Assembly: GCF_000224005.2 (NCBI RefSeq)
Contig: NZ_CP007031.1
Coordinates: forward strand, 124,001 to 188,000
Length of the DNA stretch: 64,000 nt
Direction: 5' to 3'
Source of the DNA: Marichromatium purpuratum 984
GTDB taxonomy: Bacteria; Pseudomonadota; Gammaproteobacteria; Chromatiales; Chromatiaceae
The position numbers were made by a program, and so were the translations under genes. Of the stretch, positions 12,241-21,473 are shown piece after piece (position 1 is the stretch's first letter; each line of letters opens with the position of its first letter). The notes beneath the pieces were generated by a model, which saw only the letters and a list, made by a program, of their open reading frames with translations, was not told the DNA's origin and searched no databases.

Positions 12241-13194
12241 ATGAACCGACCCGAACCTCGCCCCGTCCCCGCGTCGCCGGTCGATCGCTGCGGCGCGGTG
12301 CTCGAGGCCGCCGCCGCGGTGATCCTCGGCAAGGAGCACGAGTTGCGCCTGGCGTTGACCTGTCTGCTCGCGCGCGGCCACCTGCTGATCGAGGACCTGC
12401 CCGGGGTCGGCAAGACCACGCTCGCACACCTGCTGGCGCGACTGCTCGGGCTGGAGTACGCGCGCATCCAGTTCACCAGCGACCTGCTCCCGGCCGACGT
12501 CATCGGGGTGGCGGTCTACGACCGCGCCAGCGAGTCCTTCCGCTTCCACCCCGGTCCGGTGTTCTCCCAGCTGGTGCTTGCCGACGAGATCAACCGCGCC
12601 ACTCCCAAGGCGCAGAGCGCGCTGCTCGAGGCGATGGAGGAGCGTCAGGTCACCGTCGAGGGCGAGACTCGCACGCTGCCCGAGCCCTTCTTCGTCATCG
12701 CCACCCAGAACCCGCTCCACCAGATCGGCACCTTCCCGCTGCCCGAGTCGCAGCTCGACCGCTTCCTGATGCGCATCGAACTCGGCTATCCGGCCGCGCA
12801 CCAGGAGAAGCGGCTGCTCGCCGGCGAGGACCGTCGCGCGCTGGTGGCGCGCCAGACGCCGGTGCTCGCGCCCGCCGAACTCGCCGCTCTGCAAGAGCTG
12901 GTGGTGGCGGTGCATGCCGCCCCGGCGGTGATCGACTATGTCCACGACCTCCTCGCCTTCACCCGCGCCTCGGGGCGCTTCGCCTACGGGCTCTCGCCGC
13001 GCGCCGGGCTGGGGCTGGTGCGTGCGGCCAAGGCCTGGGCGCTGCTCGGCGGACGCGACTATGTGCTCCCCGAGGACGTGCAGGCGGTGCTGCCGGCCTG
13101 TTGCGCCCATCGTCTGGTCGGCAGTGGCGAGGGCGCTGTGCTCGACGCCTCCCGGGTCGACGCCGAGATCCTTGCCCATGTCCCGATCCCCTGA
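12241..13194 (+). CDS. MoxR-family AAA+ ATPase (module 1)
   Basis: The 317-residue protein has Walker A LPGVGKTT near residues 53-60, Walker [11 protein letters not shown], sensor FFVIATQNP and the LPESQLDRFLMRI segment typical of MoxR ATPases. MoxR proteins act as chaperone-like ATPases on von Willebrand-type or DUF58 partners; here the partner is probably the DUF58 protein encoded immediately downstream, whose start lies 17 bp inside this gene. GGGAG seven bases before the ATG is a good ribosome-binding site. The gene diverges from mnmG across 77 bp. The client process is unknown. Confidence 0.92.
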   Translation: MNRPEPRPVPASPVDRCGAVLEAAAAVILGKEHELRLALTCLLARGHLLIEDLPGVGKTTLAHLLARLLGLEYARIQFTSDLLPADVIGVAVYDRASESFRFHPGPVFSQLVLADEINRATPKAQSALLEAMEERQVTVEGETRTLPEPFFVIATQNPLHQIGTFPLPESQLDRFLMRIELGYPAAHQEKRLLAGEDRRALVARQTPVLAPAELAALQELVVAVHAAPAVIDYVHDLLAFTRASGRFAYGLSPRAGLGLVRAAKAWALLGGRDYVLPEDVQAVLPACCAHRLVGSGEGAVLDASRVDAEILAHVPIP

Positions 13195-14176
13195 ACGCGC
13201 GCGCTGGCGCGGCTGGCTCGCCGCGCGCTTCGACGCCATGCTGCGCCGCGCCCGCAGCGATCCCGATGGCGTGGTGCGCATCGGCGCGCGCCAGATCTAT
13301 ATCCTGCCCACCCGCTTCGGGCTGGTGTTCGGCGCCGTGCTGTTGGTGATGCTGCTCGGCTCGCTCAACTACCAGAACAACCTCGGGCTGCTGTTCACCT
13401 TCTTCCTCGCCGCGGTGGCGCTGCTGGCGATGCACCACGCCTGGTTCAACCTGCTCGGGCTGGAGCTGCAGGCGCGCCCCGGGGCGGCGGTGTTCGCCGG
13501 CGAGTCGGCGCGCTTCACCCTCAGCGTGCGTGGGCGCGGTCGTCGCACGCGTGCCGACCTGCGTCTGAGTGGTGCCGAGGATGCCGCTGCGCCGCTCGCC
13601 GTCCCCGCCGGTGAGCAGAGCGGCTGCGCTCTGGTCGTCACCACCAGGCGCCGTGGCTGGCAGCCGCTCGGTGAGGTGCGGGTCGAGACCTGCCACCCGC
13701 TGGGGCTGTTCCGCGCCTGGTGTCACACCCTGCCGCGTGCCGCATCGCTGGTCTATCCGACCCCGGCGCCCCTCGCGCCGCCGCCGCCCGGCGCCGGTGC
13801 CGGTGCGCGTGCCTTGCCCCAGGGGGCGGGGGCCGGGCTCGAGGACTATGCCGGCGCGCGCGACTATCGTCACGGCGACTCGCCACGCCATCTCGACTGG
13901 AAGGCCTATGCCCGCGAACGCGGTCTGCTGACCAAGCAGTTCGAGGGCGAGCAGGGGCATGAGCTGTGGATCGACTGGGCGGCGCTCGCCACCGTCGATC
14001 CCGAGACGCGGCTCGCCGAACTCGCCCGTCAGTTGCTCGATGCCGCGGCCGCCGGGGCGCGTTTCGGACTGCGCCTGCCCGGGGTGGAGGAGCCGCTGGC
14101 CGCCGGCGAGGCGCAGCTGCAGCGCTGTCTCACCCGTCTCGCGCTGTTCGGTCTGGAGGACGGCGATGGCCACTGA
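13178..14176 (+). CDS. DUF58 domain protein, partner of MoxR
   Basis: The 332-residue protein begins MSRSPERARWRGW and has two adjacent membrane helices (about residues 48-85, including LVFGAVLLVMLLGSLNYQNN). A beta-rich segment follows, then the DUF58 core with ARDYRHGDSPRHLDWKAYAR and LLTKQFEGEQGHELWIDW. DUF58 proteins carry a vWA-like fold and pair with MoxR ATPases. The start lies within the end of the MoxR gene, and its own stop overlaps the next start, giving a tightly coupled three-gene operon. Confidence 0.9.
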   Translation: MSRSPERARWRGWLAARFDAMLRRARSDPDGVVRIGARQIYILPTRFGLVFGAVLLVMLLGSLNYQNNLGLLFTFFLAAVALLAMHHAWFNLLGLELQARPGAAVFAGESARFTLSVRGRGRRTRADLRLSGAEDAAAPLAVPAGEQSGCALVVTTRRRGWQPLGEVRVETCHPLGLFRAWCHTLPRAASLVYPTPAPLAPPPPGAGAGARALPQGAGAGLEDYAGARDYRHGDSPRHLDWKAYARERGLLTKQFEGEQGHELWIDWAALATVDPETRLAELARQLLDAAAAGARFGLRLPGVEEPLAAGEAQLQRCLTRLALFGLEDGDGH

Positions 14177-16160
14177 GCGCGCGCACTGGCCCGAGCCCGT
14201 CCCGGACCGTCTCCAGCGGCTGTGGCTGACCCTGCTGGTGATCGCCGGCGCCCTGCCGTTGCTGCCCCGGCTCGACTGGCGCATCGGTGCCTTCGCCAGC
14301 GTGCTGTTCGCGCTGCGTCTGCTCGCGCTGCGCTGGCACGGGGTGCAGCCCGGGCGCTGGCTGCTGGTGCTGCTCACCCTCGTCGGCATCGCCAACTGTC
14401 TCCATGTCTACGGCAGTCTCAGCGGGCGTCAGGGCGGGGCGGCGCTGTTTCTCACCATGCTCGCGCTCAAGCTGCTGGAGCTGCACGCGCGGCGTGACCT
14501 GCAGATCGCGGCGATCCTGCTCGGCTTCCTGGTGGTGGTGCAGTTCCTCTTCGACCAGTCGCTCGGTCTCGCACTCTATCTGGCGTTGGTGATCGGGGCC
14601 ATGCTCGCGCTGTTGGCCGACCTCAACGGCGCGACTGGGGCGGGGCGGTTGCGCCCGGCGCTGACCACGACCATGCGGTTGGCGCTGCAGGCGTTACCGC
14701 TGACCCTGGTGCTCTTTCTGCTCTTCCCGCGTCTGAGTGCGCCGCTGTGGGACCTCGGGCTCGATGCCGAGCAGGCCCGCACCGGCTTCTCCGATACCAT
14801 GGAGCCGGGCGCGGTCAGCGAGCTGGTGGTCAATGGCGAGCTGGCCTTCCGGGTGCGCTTCGAGGCCACCCCGCCACCGCCCGAGCAGCGCTACTGGCGC
14901 GGTCTGGTGTTGTGGCAGACCGATGGACGGCGCTGGACGGTGGGCGAGCCGCCGCGCACTGGACCGGTCTCGCTGGCGCTCGCCGCTGCGGCCGATCGGC
15001 TCGACTACGAGGTGGTGCTGGAACCGACCGACCGGCGCTGGCTGTTCGCGCTCGATCTGCCGGTCGCGGCCGAGGGGGTGGTGCTCGCGCCCGATCATCT
15101 GTTGCGTGCCAGCCGCGCGGTGGAGAGCGCGCTGCGCTATCGGGTGCGCTCGGCGCTCGACGCTCGCACGCCCGCGCCGAGCGCGGCGCTGCGTGACTAT
15201 GCCCTGCGCCTGCCGACCGCCACCATCACCCCGCGGATGCGCGCCCTGGTGGCGAGCTGGCGTGGCGAGGGCGCGGACGACCAGACCGTGGTGAGACGCG
15301 CGCTCGCCCACTTCAACCGCGAGGCCTTCCACTACACCCTGCTGCCGCCACCGCTCGGGCCGAATCCGGTCGATGCCTTCCTGTTCGAGACCCAGCGCGG
15401 TTTCTGTGAGCACTATGCCAGCAGTTTCGCCACACTGATGCGGCTGGCCGGGATCCCCTCGCGGGTGGTGCTCGGCTATCTCGGCAGCGAGCCCAATGCC
15501 ATCGGCGGCTATCACATGGTGTGGCAGTCCGATGCCCATGCCTGGGTCGAGGTGCTGTTGCCCGGGCGCGGCTGGGTGCGGGTCGATCCCACCGCCGCGG
15601 TGGACCCCTCGCGGGTCGACAACCAGACCGCCTCGCGGCTGCTCGGCGCCGGCAACCCGGTGCGCTTCGAGCTGGCCCAGGATGCGTGGCTCGCCCGGCT
15701 GGCGCGCGGCGCGCGCCAGTTCGCCGACAGCATCGATGCGGCCTGGCAGCAGTGGGTGCTCGACTTCTCGGTCGAGGACCAGCTCGGACTGCTGCAGCGG
15801 CTCGGACTCGGTGGGCTGGGTGAGTACGGGCTGGCGGTGGTGATGGTCGTGACCTTCTCGCTGACCCTGGGCGCGGTGCTGCTGGGGCTGGTGCGCGCGC
15901 CGCGCGAGCCCGATCCGCTGGTCGCGCGTCATGCCCGTTTCTGTCGCCGGCTGGTGCGTATCGGGCTGGCGCCACGCCCCGGCGAGGGTCCGCAGGATCA
16001 TGGTCAGCGGGTGATCGCCGCGCGTCCCGACCTCGCCGCCCCGGTCTCGCGCTTCCTCGCGCTCTATCTGCCGGCGCGTTTCGGTCCCGCGCCCGACCCC
16101 CGGGCGGTGGCGCGGCTCGATGACCTGTTGCGCGGCTTCCGTCCGCGCCGTCGTCGCTAG
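14166..16160 (+). CDS. TgpA-like membrane transglutaminase (DUF3488 plus transglutaminase core)
   Basis: The 664-residue protein has about six N-terminal membrane helices (residues 15-190), a large periplasmic part with a transglutaminase core, one more helix near residues 550-580 and a cytoplasmic DUF4129-like tail. The catalytic triad is readable: Cys414 in RGFCEHYASSF, His458 in DAHAWVEV and Asp474 in RVDPTAAVDP. Relatives such as Pseudomonas TgpA are important for growth and cell-envelope function, but the substrate is not settled. Its stop codon shares the CTAG palindrome with the convergent MoxR gene. Confidence 0.92.
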   Translation: MATERAHWPEPVPDRLQRLWLTLLVIAGALPLLPRLDWRIGAFASVLFALRLLALRWHGVQPGRWLLVLLTLVGIANCLHVYGSLSGRQGGAALFLTMLALKLLELHARRDLQIAAILLGFLVVVQFLFDQSLGLALYLALVIGAMLALLADLNGATGAGRLRPALTTTMRLALQALPLTLVLFLLFPRLSAPLWDLGLDAEQARTGFSDTMEPGAVSELVVNGELAFRVRFEATPPPPEQRYWRGLVLWQTDGRRWTVGEPPRTGPVSLALAAAADRLDYEVVLEPTDRRWLFALDLPVAAEGVVLAPDHLLRASRAVESALRYRVRSALDARTPAPSAALRDYALRLPTATITPRMRALVASWRGEGADDQTVVRRALAHFNREAFHYTLLPPPLGPNPVDAFLFETQRGFCEHYASSFATLMRLAGIPSRVVLGYLGSEPNAIGGYHMVWQSDAHAWVEVLLPGRGWVRVDPTAAVDPSRVDNQTASRLLGAGNPVRFELAQDAWLARLARGARQFADSIDAAWQQWVLDFSVEDQLGLLQRLGLGGLGEYGLAVVMVVTFSLTLGAVLLGLVRAPREPDPLVARHARFCRRLVRIGLAPRPGEGPQDHGQRVIAARPDLAAPVSRFLALYLPARFGPAPDPRAVARLDDLLRGFRPRRRR

Positions 16161-17131
16161 TCGCGCGGCGCGGGGACGCGTTCGACCAGGTCGCCAAGCA
16201 GGGCGTCGGCACTCACCCCCTCGATCTCCAGTTCAGCGCCGAGCCGCAGCCGGTGGCGCAGTACCGCCGGGAGCATGCAGCGCACGTCGTCCGGGGTGGT
16301 GAAGTCGCGCCCCTCGATGAGCGCGTGCGCCCGCGCCGCGCGCACCAGCGCGATGCTGGCGCGCGGCCCGGGACCGCTGTCGACCCCCGGCCAGTCGCGC
16401 GCGGCGCGCACCAGCGCTACCGCGTAGTCGAGCACGCGCTCATCGAGCCGGAGCCTGGTGGCGCTCAGTTGCAGGCGCTGCAGGGTTGCGGTGTCGAGCA
16501 GCGGACGCACCGCCGAGGTGTCGAGCCGGTCGCCGATGCGCCCGCTGGTGGCGGCGCGCACCGCCGCGCGCTCGGCCTCGGCGCTCGGCGGCGCCACCGC
16601 GATCTTCAGCAGGAAGCGATCGAGCTGGGCCTGGGGCAGCGGGTAGGTGCCTTCCTGCTCGATCGGGTTCTGGGTGGCGAACACCAGGAAGGGTGGCTCG
16701 AGCGCCAGCGCCTGGCCCTCGATGGTCACCTGTCCCTCCTGCATCGCCTCGAGCATCGCCGCCTGGGTCTTGGCCGGGGCGCGGTTGATCTCATCGGCGA
16801 GCAGCAGGTTGCAGAAAATAGGCCCGCGGCGGATGCGAAAGGCCTCGCGCTTGAGGTCGAACACCGCGTGCCCGGTGACGTCGCTCGGCATCAGGTCGGG
16901 GGTGAACTGGATGCGTGCGTAGCGCCCCTGCACCGCGGCGGCGAGCGCGCGAACCAGCAGCGTCTTGCCGACCCCGGGGACGCCCTCGAGCAGCGCGTGT
17001 CCGGCGGAGACCAGCGCCACCAGCAGCTCGCGGATGGCCTGGTGCTGGCCGCTGACGGCCTGGCCGATGTTCTGTTCGAGCTGGTCGAGCTGGATGACCG
17101 CCTCGGTCAGCGGCAGTGGGGTCTGGGTCAT
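16157..17131 (-). CDS. MoxR-family AAA+ ATPase (module 2)
   Basis: The 324-residue protein has Walker [14 protein letters not shown] near residue 51, Walker [20 protein letters not shown], and [30 protein letters not shown], a classic MoxR set. It is the last gene of a five-gene operon (RDD, SpoIIM, DUF4129, DUF4350, MoxR) and overlaps the DUF4350 gene by 4 bp. It is a distinct subfamily from the module 1 ATPase, as their linker sequences differ. No DUF58 gene accompanies it, which is unusual for this subfamily. Confidence 0.92.
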   Translation of the reverse strand: MTQTPLPLTEAVIQLDQLEQNIGQAVSGQHQAIRELLVALVSAGHALLEGVPGVGKTLLVRALAAAVQGRYARIQFTPDLMPSDVTGHAVFDLKREAFRIRRGPIFCNLLLADEINRAPAKTQAAMLEAMQEGQVTIEGQALALEPPFLVFATQNPIEQEGTYPLPQAQLDRFLLKIAVAPPSAEAERAAVRAATSGRIGDRLDTSAVRPLLDTATLQRLQLSATRLRLDERVLDYAVALVRAARDWPGVDSGPGPRASIALVRAARAHALIEGRDFTTPDDVRCMLPAVLRHRLRLGAELEIEGVSADALLGDLVERVPAPRD

Positions 17132-18267
17132 GGATCGGTGCTCTCGCGGTTGCCACCGGGCGCTCGGGCCTGCTGCTCCAGTCGCGCCAGGGTGTGGGTG
17201 AGGGTGATGAGCGCGCGGTCGTTGCGGGGTGTCTCCTCGAGCGCCTGGGCGAGTCGCGCGCGCGACTCGCCGCTGGCCGCGGCGAGTCGGCTCAGCCGCT
17301 GTTGGCGGGGCGCGCGCGCGAGTCCCGGTAGGCGCCTCGCCCACAGCCGCAGCACCTGGGCACGGCTGGCGGCGAGCAGCGCGCGGATCCGCCGGTGGCG
17401 CCAGAGGAAGCGCGCCCCGGCCTCGAGATGGACGAGCCGGTCGCGCGCCGGTGGCGGGGCCGGCGCGAGCGTCGGCCCGAGCCGCGCGCCGAGCGACCAC
17501 AGCCACACCGCCACGGTCAGCGTGGCGGCGACCAGTGCCAGCGGCGCCCGCGCCCACAGCCGCGCGAGCAGTCCCGGCGGGGTCTCGGCATACAGCAGCC
17601 ATACCGTGCCGCCGGGCGCGGGGGCGACCAGGCGGGCGCCGAACAGGGCGTGGTCAAGCTCGCCGATGCGCTGGCCTGTGAGGATGTCGAGGTCGGCGAG
17701 CACGCTCAGCCGGCCGGCGCCGATCTCCCGGTGCGCCAGCGGTTGCCCGCAACGCTGTTTGTCGCCATGGCTGACGCACAGGGTCCGCCCGGGGTCGAGG
17801 GCGACCTCGAGTGGTGGCGCCGCGGGTGTCGGGCGCAGCCGGAGCGGCGTCGGTGGGCCCGATTCGGTCCAGCTCTCGGGGTGGATCCCGAAGGCCTCGA
17901 GCAGCGCGTGGTGCGGCCCCGTCCCCGGCGTGGTCACCAGCCGTCCGCCAGCGGCGATCCAGTCGCGGAGCCGGTCGCGTTGGCGTGGTGACAGCGGGCC
18001 GGGTGCGCGCACCACCAGGGTGTCGCCGGGGGGCGGTGGGGCGACGAGCAGGGCATGATCGGGGCGACTCTCGACGGCGATGCCGAGCCCGATGAGGAAG
18101 CGCTCGAAGGCGAGCAGCGGGTTGGCTTGGGCTGCTGCCGAGGGACCGACTGGCACCTGTTCGACCCGGCGCTCGAAGTGGGTCAGGAACCAGCTCGCCA
18201 GCGCCGCCACGAGGACCAGCCCGGTGCCGCCGAGGGTGAGCGCGAGCAGGCGCTGTTCAGTGCGCAT
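17128..18267 (-). CDS. DUF4350 domain membrane protein
   Basis: The 379-residue protein has an N-terminal membrane helix (residues 7-29), a soluble domain with the DUF4350 pattern NPLLAFERFLIGLGIAVE ... LRDWIAAGGRLVTTPG, and a second membrane helix around residues 275-295 (APLALVAATLTVAVWLWSLG). DUF4350 proteins occur almost always beside MoxR and DUF4129 genes, and their fold resembles GldG or ABC-linked periplasmic proteins. The role is unknown. It overlaps both neighbours by a few bases, implying coupled translation. Confidence 0.82.
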   Translation of the reverse strand: MRTEQRLLALTLGGTGLVLVAALASWFLTHFERRVEQVPVGPSAAAQANPLLAFERFLIGLGIAVESRPDHALLVAPPPPGDTLVVRAPGPLSPRQRDRLRDWIAAGGRLVTTPGTGPHHALLEAFGIHPESWTESGPPTPLRLRPTPAAPPLEVALDPGRTLCVSHGDKQRCGQPLAHREIGAGRLSVLADLDILTGQRIGELDHALFGARLVAPAPGGTVWLLYAETPPGLLARLWARAPLALVAATLTVAVWLWSLGARLGPTLAPAPPPARDRLVHLEAGARFLWRHRRIRALLAASRAQVLRLWARRLPGLARAPRQQRLSRLAAASGESRARLAQALEETPRNDRALITLTHTLARLEQQARAPGGNRESTDP

Positions 18268-19687
18268 CGGTCCGTCCCTGCCAGCGACGCCAGTGGCTCA
18301 GCAGTCGCTCGACGTGCGCCGCGCTCGGGTCCCGGTCGCCGTAGGCCGCGTGCTGGCGCGCCGCGGCGATCGCGGCGAAGGGGACCCCGATCCGGCGTGG
18401 CAGCTGGGTGCGCGCCCGCTGTACGCAGCTCCCCTCGGTGGCCCCCGGGGGGAGCGAGAGACCGAGCCGGTCGAGTCTCTCCAGGCTGGCGCGATAGAGC
18501 GCGCCGATGGCCGCGCCCGGGTCGTCGGCAGTGAGCAGGCGACGGATCTCGGTCTCGTGATCGATGGGCGATGCGCTGTACAGCCCGGGCGCGGCCTCGT
18601 GCTCCGTCCTGGCCGACCTGGGCAGGCGTGGCGCGCGTTCGCGCCACAGCGCGCGGACGAGCACCAGCAGGGCGATCGCGGCGAGCGTCACCAGTCCCCA
18701 TTGGATGGTGCCGGCGAGCCAGGGGGGCGGGGTCGCCGCCCAAGAGCCCACGGCGTCCTCGGTGCCGCGCTGTGCGTGCTCGGCCACCGGCAGCCACAGC
18801 TCGACCTCGCGGGTGGCGCCGAAGTCGGGCGAGTCGAGCACCTCGGCGATGCGTGCGCGGGCCGCCTCGGGGGTCGGCCAGGTCTCGGCCTCGGCCTCGG
18901 CCGGTGGCGGGGCGAGCAGCAGCGGCGCGAGCAGCGCCAGCGCCGGGAGCACGGCGGCCGGTGGCGGCGGGGCGCGGCGGAAGGCGAGTTCGATGTCCCA
19001 GCCCTCGAGTTCGGTGCGACGGCTGAGATAGAGCGCGAACCCGGCGCAGACATAGAAGGGCGCGATCAGCGAGCAGGCGAGCAGATAGCAGGCGCTGCTG
19101 ATCCAGTAGGCCGGCGAGGCGCTGTCGTCGAGTGCGGCGATCAGGTCGATCCCTGGCAGCCCCTCGGGGATCAGCAGATAGAGCCCGAGCAGCATGCCGC
19201 CCCAGAGGATCGCCTCGAGGTGATAGCAGACCAGGGTCAGCCACCCGCTGGCGCTGCCCTCGGCGAGGATGCGCTGCCGCGCCCGTCGCGCCCGTCGCGG
19301 CAGCCCTTCGAGCAGCAGCAGCGGGAGCACGAGCGCGCGTCTCGGGCTCAGTCGGCGCCACAACAGTAGCGGCAACAGGCGCGGGCGCAGCCCGGCGCCG
19401 AGCATCCCGGGGAGGGCATCGCGTCGCGGGCGCTCGTCGAACAGCGCGCGGCTCGCCCACAGCAGCAGCGGGGCCTCGTAGACCGGCTTGCACCACCACA
19501 GCGCCAGCAGCCAGAGGTCGCTGTGAAGCCAGGCCAGCGCCAGCACTATCAGGGTCAGCGGCAGTGCGGTGCACCACCACAGCCCCCAGAGCGCCGGGAA
19601 CCAGGCGCGGGCGAGGGCGAAGCCGAGATCGATCGCCTGCCAGGCGGGGCAGGGGCGCAGCCGGGCGGTGAGTCGTTCAAGACGCAT
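18257..19687 (-). CDS. DUF4129 C-terminal domain membrane protein
   Basis: The 476-residue protein has several membrane segments in its first half (about residues 30-60, 160-190 and 205-235), a periplasmic stretch (about residues 270-340), another helix near residue 345-365, and a C-terminal DUF4129 domain (about 400-470) with IGALYRASLERLDRLGLSLP. The ATG at 19687 lies 11 bp inside the preceding SpoIIM gene. DUF4129 is also found at the end of TgpA-type transglutaminases, which links this module to the facing one. Function unknown. Confidence 0.78.
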   Translation of the reverse strand: MRLERLTARLRPCPAWQAIDLGFALARAWFPALWGLWWCTALPLTLIVLALAWLHSDLWLLALWWCKPVYEAPLLLWASRALFDERPRRDALPGMLGAGLRPRLLPLLLWRRLSPRRALVLPLLLLEGLPRRARRARQRILAEGSASGWLTLVCYHLEAILWGGMLLGLYLLIPEGLPGIDLIAALDDSASPAYWISSACYLLACSLIAPFYVCAGFALYLSRRTELEGWDIELAFRRAPPPPAAVLPALALLAPLLLAPPPAEAEAETWPTPEAARARIAEVLDSPDFGATREVELWLPVAEHAQRGTEDAVGSWAATPPPWLAGTIQWGLVTLAAIALLVLVRALWRERAPRLPRSARTEHEAAPGLYSASPIDHETEIRRLLTADDPGAAIGALYRASLERLDRLGLSLPPGATEGSCVQRARTQLPRRIGVPFAAIAAARQHAAYGDRDPSAAHVERLLSHWRRWQGRTDAH

Positions 19688-20645
19688 CGTTGCCACGTCC
19701 GGCCAGGGCGATGTAGAGGGCGAGGAGGGTCCAGCCGGCGGCACCGACGGCGTATTTGACTGCCACCGGCGCCGCGCCGGCCGACCAGAAGGCCTCGATC
19801 AGTGCCGCGCCGAGGAGCATCAGCGCCGCACCGGCTACCAGCACCAGGGCATCGCGGGCATTGACGCGCAGCGCCGCGAGCCGCGGCAGCCGGCCCGGGG
19901 CGAACAGCGCCTTGCCGAGCAGCAGTCCGGCGCCGCCGCAGATGGCGATCGCGCTCAGTTCGAAGGGGGCGTGACCGCTGACGAAGGGCCAGAAGGTGAC
20001 GCCGTGACCGATGGCGCTGAGGTGACCGGCGGCGGCGCCGATGAACAGTCCGTTGAACACCAGGATGACCACGCTGCCGATGCCGAACAGCACCCCGGCG
20101 GCGAAGCTGCGAAAGCCGATGCCGACGTTGTTGCGGACATAGAAGCCGAACATCGCCAGGTCGCTGTCGGCCGGGCGGACCTGGCCGGGGTGGTCCCGGG
20201 CGGGGTCGTAGAGTGCCTCGAGTTCGGCGAGCTGCTCGGCGTCGACCAGCGTCAGGATCAGCCCGGGGTCGTGATAGGCACCGAGCGCCATCGCCGCCAT
20301 CGGTACGAACAGCAGCGCGGCGGCGAGCCACAGCGGCGCGGCGTGACGGCGCAGCGCGCGCGGGAAGTCGCGTGCCATCAGCCGCAGCGCGCGGGCGCCG
20401 AGGCGCAGCGTGGGGCGATGGAGCTGGGCGTGACCGCGCCGCACCAGCTGCTCGAGTTCGGCGACCAATCCGGGGGTGTAGCCGCGCGTCCGCGCCAGCG
20501 CATAGTGCGCGCACACTCGGCGATGCAGGCCGGGGAACTCGGCGAGTTCGGCGCCGCGGCGCCGGCGCTGTTCGAGCTGCTCGAGCAGCGTGCGATAGCG
20601 CGCCCAGTCGGCGGCGTGCTGGTGCTCGAAGCGCTGTTGTCTCAT
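19677..20645 (-). CDS. SpoIIM / DUF95-family membrane protein
   Basis: The 322-residue protein has a charged, helical cytoplasmic N-terminus (residues 1-110) and about five membrane helices after that, including the family pattern FGFYVRNNVGIGFRSFAAGVLFGIGS and HAPFELSAIAICGGAGLLLG. It belongs to the stage II sporulation protein M group (DUF95). In non-sporulating bacteria these proteins are partners of MoxR/RDD operons, with unknown function. It overlaps the RDD gene by 4 bp and the DUF4129 gene by 11 bp. Confidence 0.88.
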   Translation of the reverse strand: MRQQRFEHQHAADWARYRTLLEQLEQRRRRGAELAEFPGLHRRVCAHYALARTRGYTPGLVAELEQLVRRGHAQLHRPTLRLGARALRLMARDFPRALRRHAAPLWLAAALLFVPMAAMALGAYHDPGLILTLVDAEQLAELEALYDPARDHPGQVRPADSDLAMFGFYVRNNVGIGFRSFAAGVLFGIGSVVILVFNGLFIGAAAGHLSAIGHGVTFWPFVSGHAPFELSAIAICGGAGLLLGKALFAPGRLPRLAALRVNARDALVLVAGAALMLLGAALIEAFWSAGAAPVAVKYAVGAAGWTLLALYIALAGRGNDAS

Positions 20646-21373
20646 GCCGCACGTCCGTCGGGCGCGCCGCGGTCGAGCCAGGCCGCCCAGGCGGTGATCA
20701 GTGCGGGTGCGGCACCGCCGTGCACCCCGCGCGGGGCGGTCAGGACCTCGGCGAGTTCGATGCGCCGGGCGTCGGCGAGTGCGGGCGCGCGCTCGGCGAA
20801 GGCGAGGATCGCCGCCCGGGTGGTGGCGTCGAACTCGGGCGGCGGGCGCTGGCCGGTGGTCGACGCCGGGCCCCGGCGTACCGCCTGGCGCTCGTCGTGC
20901 ACCACCAGGGTGGCGGCGGCGAGGTCGCCGATGCGGCGGAAGTCAGGGTCGGCGAGGCTCACCACCAGCCCCAGGGCGTAGCCGGCGGGGAGGAAGTCGA
21001 CCGTCCGCAGCAGGTTGCGCAGGGTCGAGGCGGGGAGCCCGACCGGGGTGGCGTCCTCGTGCACCACACGCAGCCCGAGTGCCCGCTTGCCGGGGGTGGC
21101 GCCGCGCCAGACCTCGAACACCACCGGATAGAACCACTCGATGGCGAACACCGCGAGCAGCGCCAACCCGACCCCGAGGTCGGCGAGTGCGAGCAGCGGG
21201 AGCAGCAGCAGATAGAGCCCGAGCCGGATCAGCAGGTCGAGCGCCAGGGCGAGCGCGCGCGGCACCGGTCCGGCAACGCGCAGCCCGAGATCGATGCCCT
21301 CGGGGGTCTCGCGCAGGCGCAGGGTGTCGAGCGGCGGTGGTGGCGTGGCGATGTCCCGGCGTGGCGCGTTCAT
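20642..21373 (-). CDS. RDD-family membrane protein
   Basis: The 243-residue protein has the RDD layout: a pair of helices near residues 40-85, then EVWRGATPGKRALGLRVVHEDATPVG and a third helix at RTVDFLPAGYALGLVVSL. The Arg-Asp-Asp positions are replaced in part (ALALDLLIRLGLY in helix 1), which is common in this subgroup. RDD proteins are small membrane proteins of unclear function, some suggested to be ion exchangers. It is the first gene of the MoxR module 2 operon; no promoter was recognised in the 100 bp upstream. Confidence 0.85.
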   Translation of the reverse strand: MNAPRRDIATPPPPLDTLRLRETPEGIDLGLRVAGPVPRALALALDLLIRLGLYLLLLPLLALADLGVGLALLAVFAIEWFYPVVFEVWRGATPGKRALGLRVVHEDATPVGLPASTLRNLLRTVDFLPAGYALGLVVSLADPDFRRIGDLAAATLVVHDERQAVRRGPASTTGQRPPPEFDATTRAAILAFAERAPALADARRIELAEVLTAPRGVHGGAAPALITAWAAWLDRGAPDGRAA

Positions 21374-21473
21374 GGCACAACGATGCGGGATTCGCCCGGC
21401 GTGGGCAAGCCGGTGGGATCGGTGGCGCCCGCGCCGCGCAGGCGCGCGGCACGGGGCAGGCGGCGGTGCCCGA

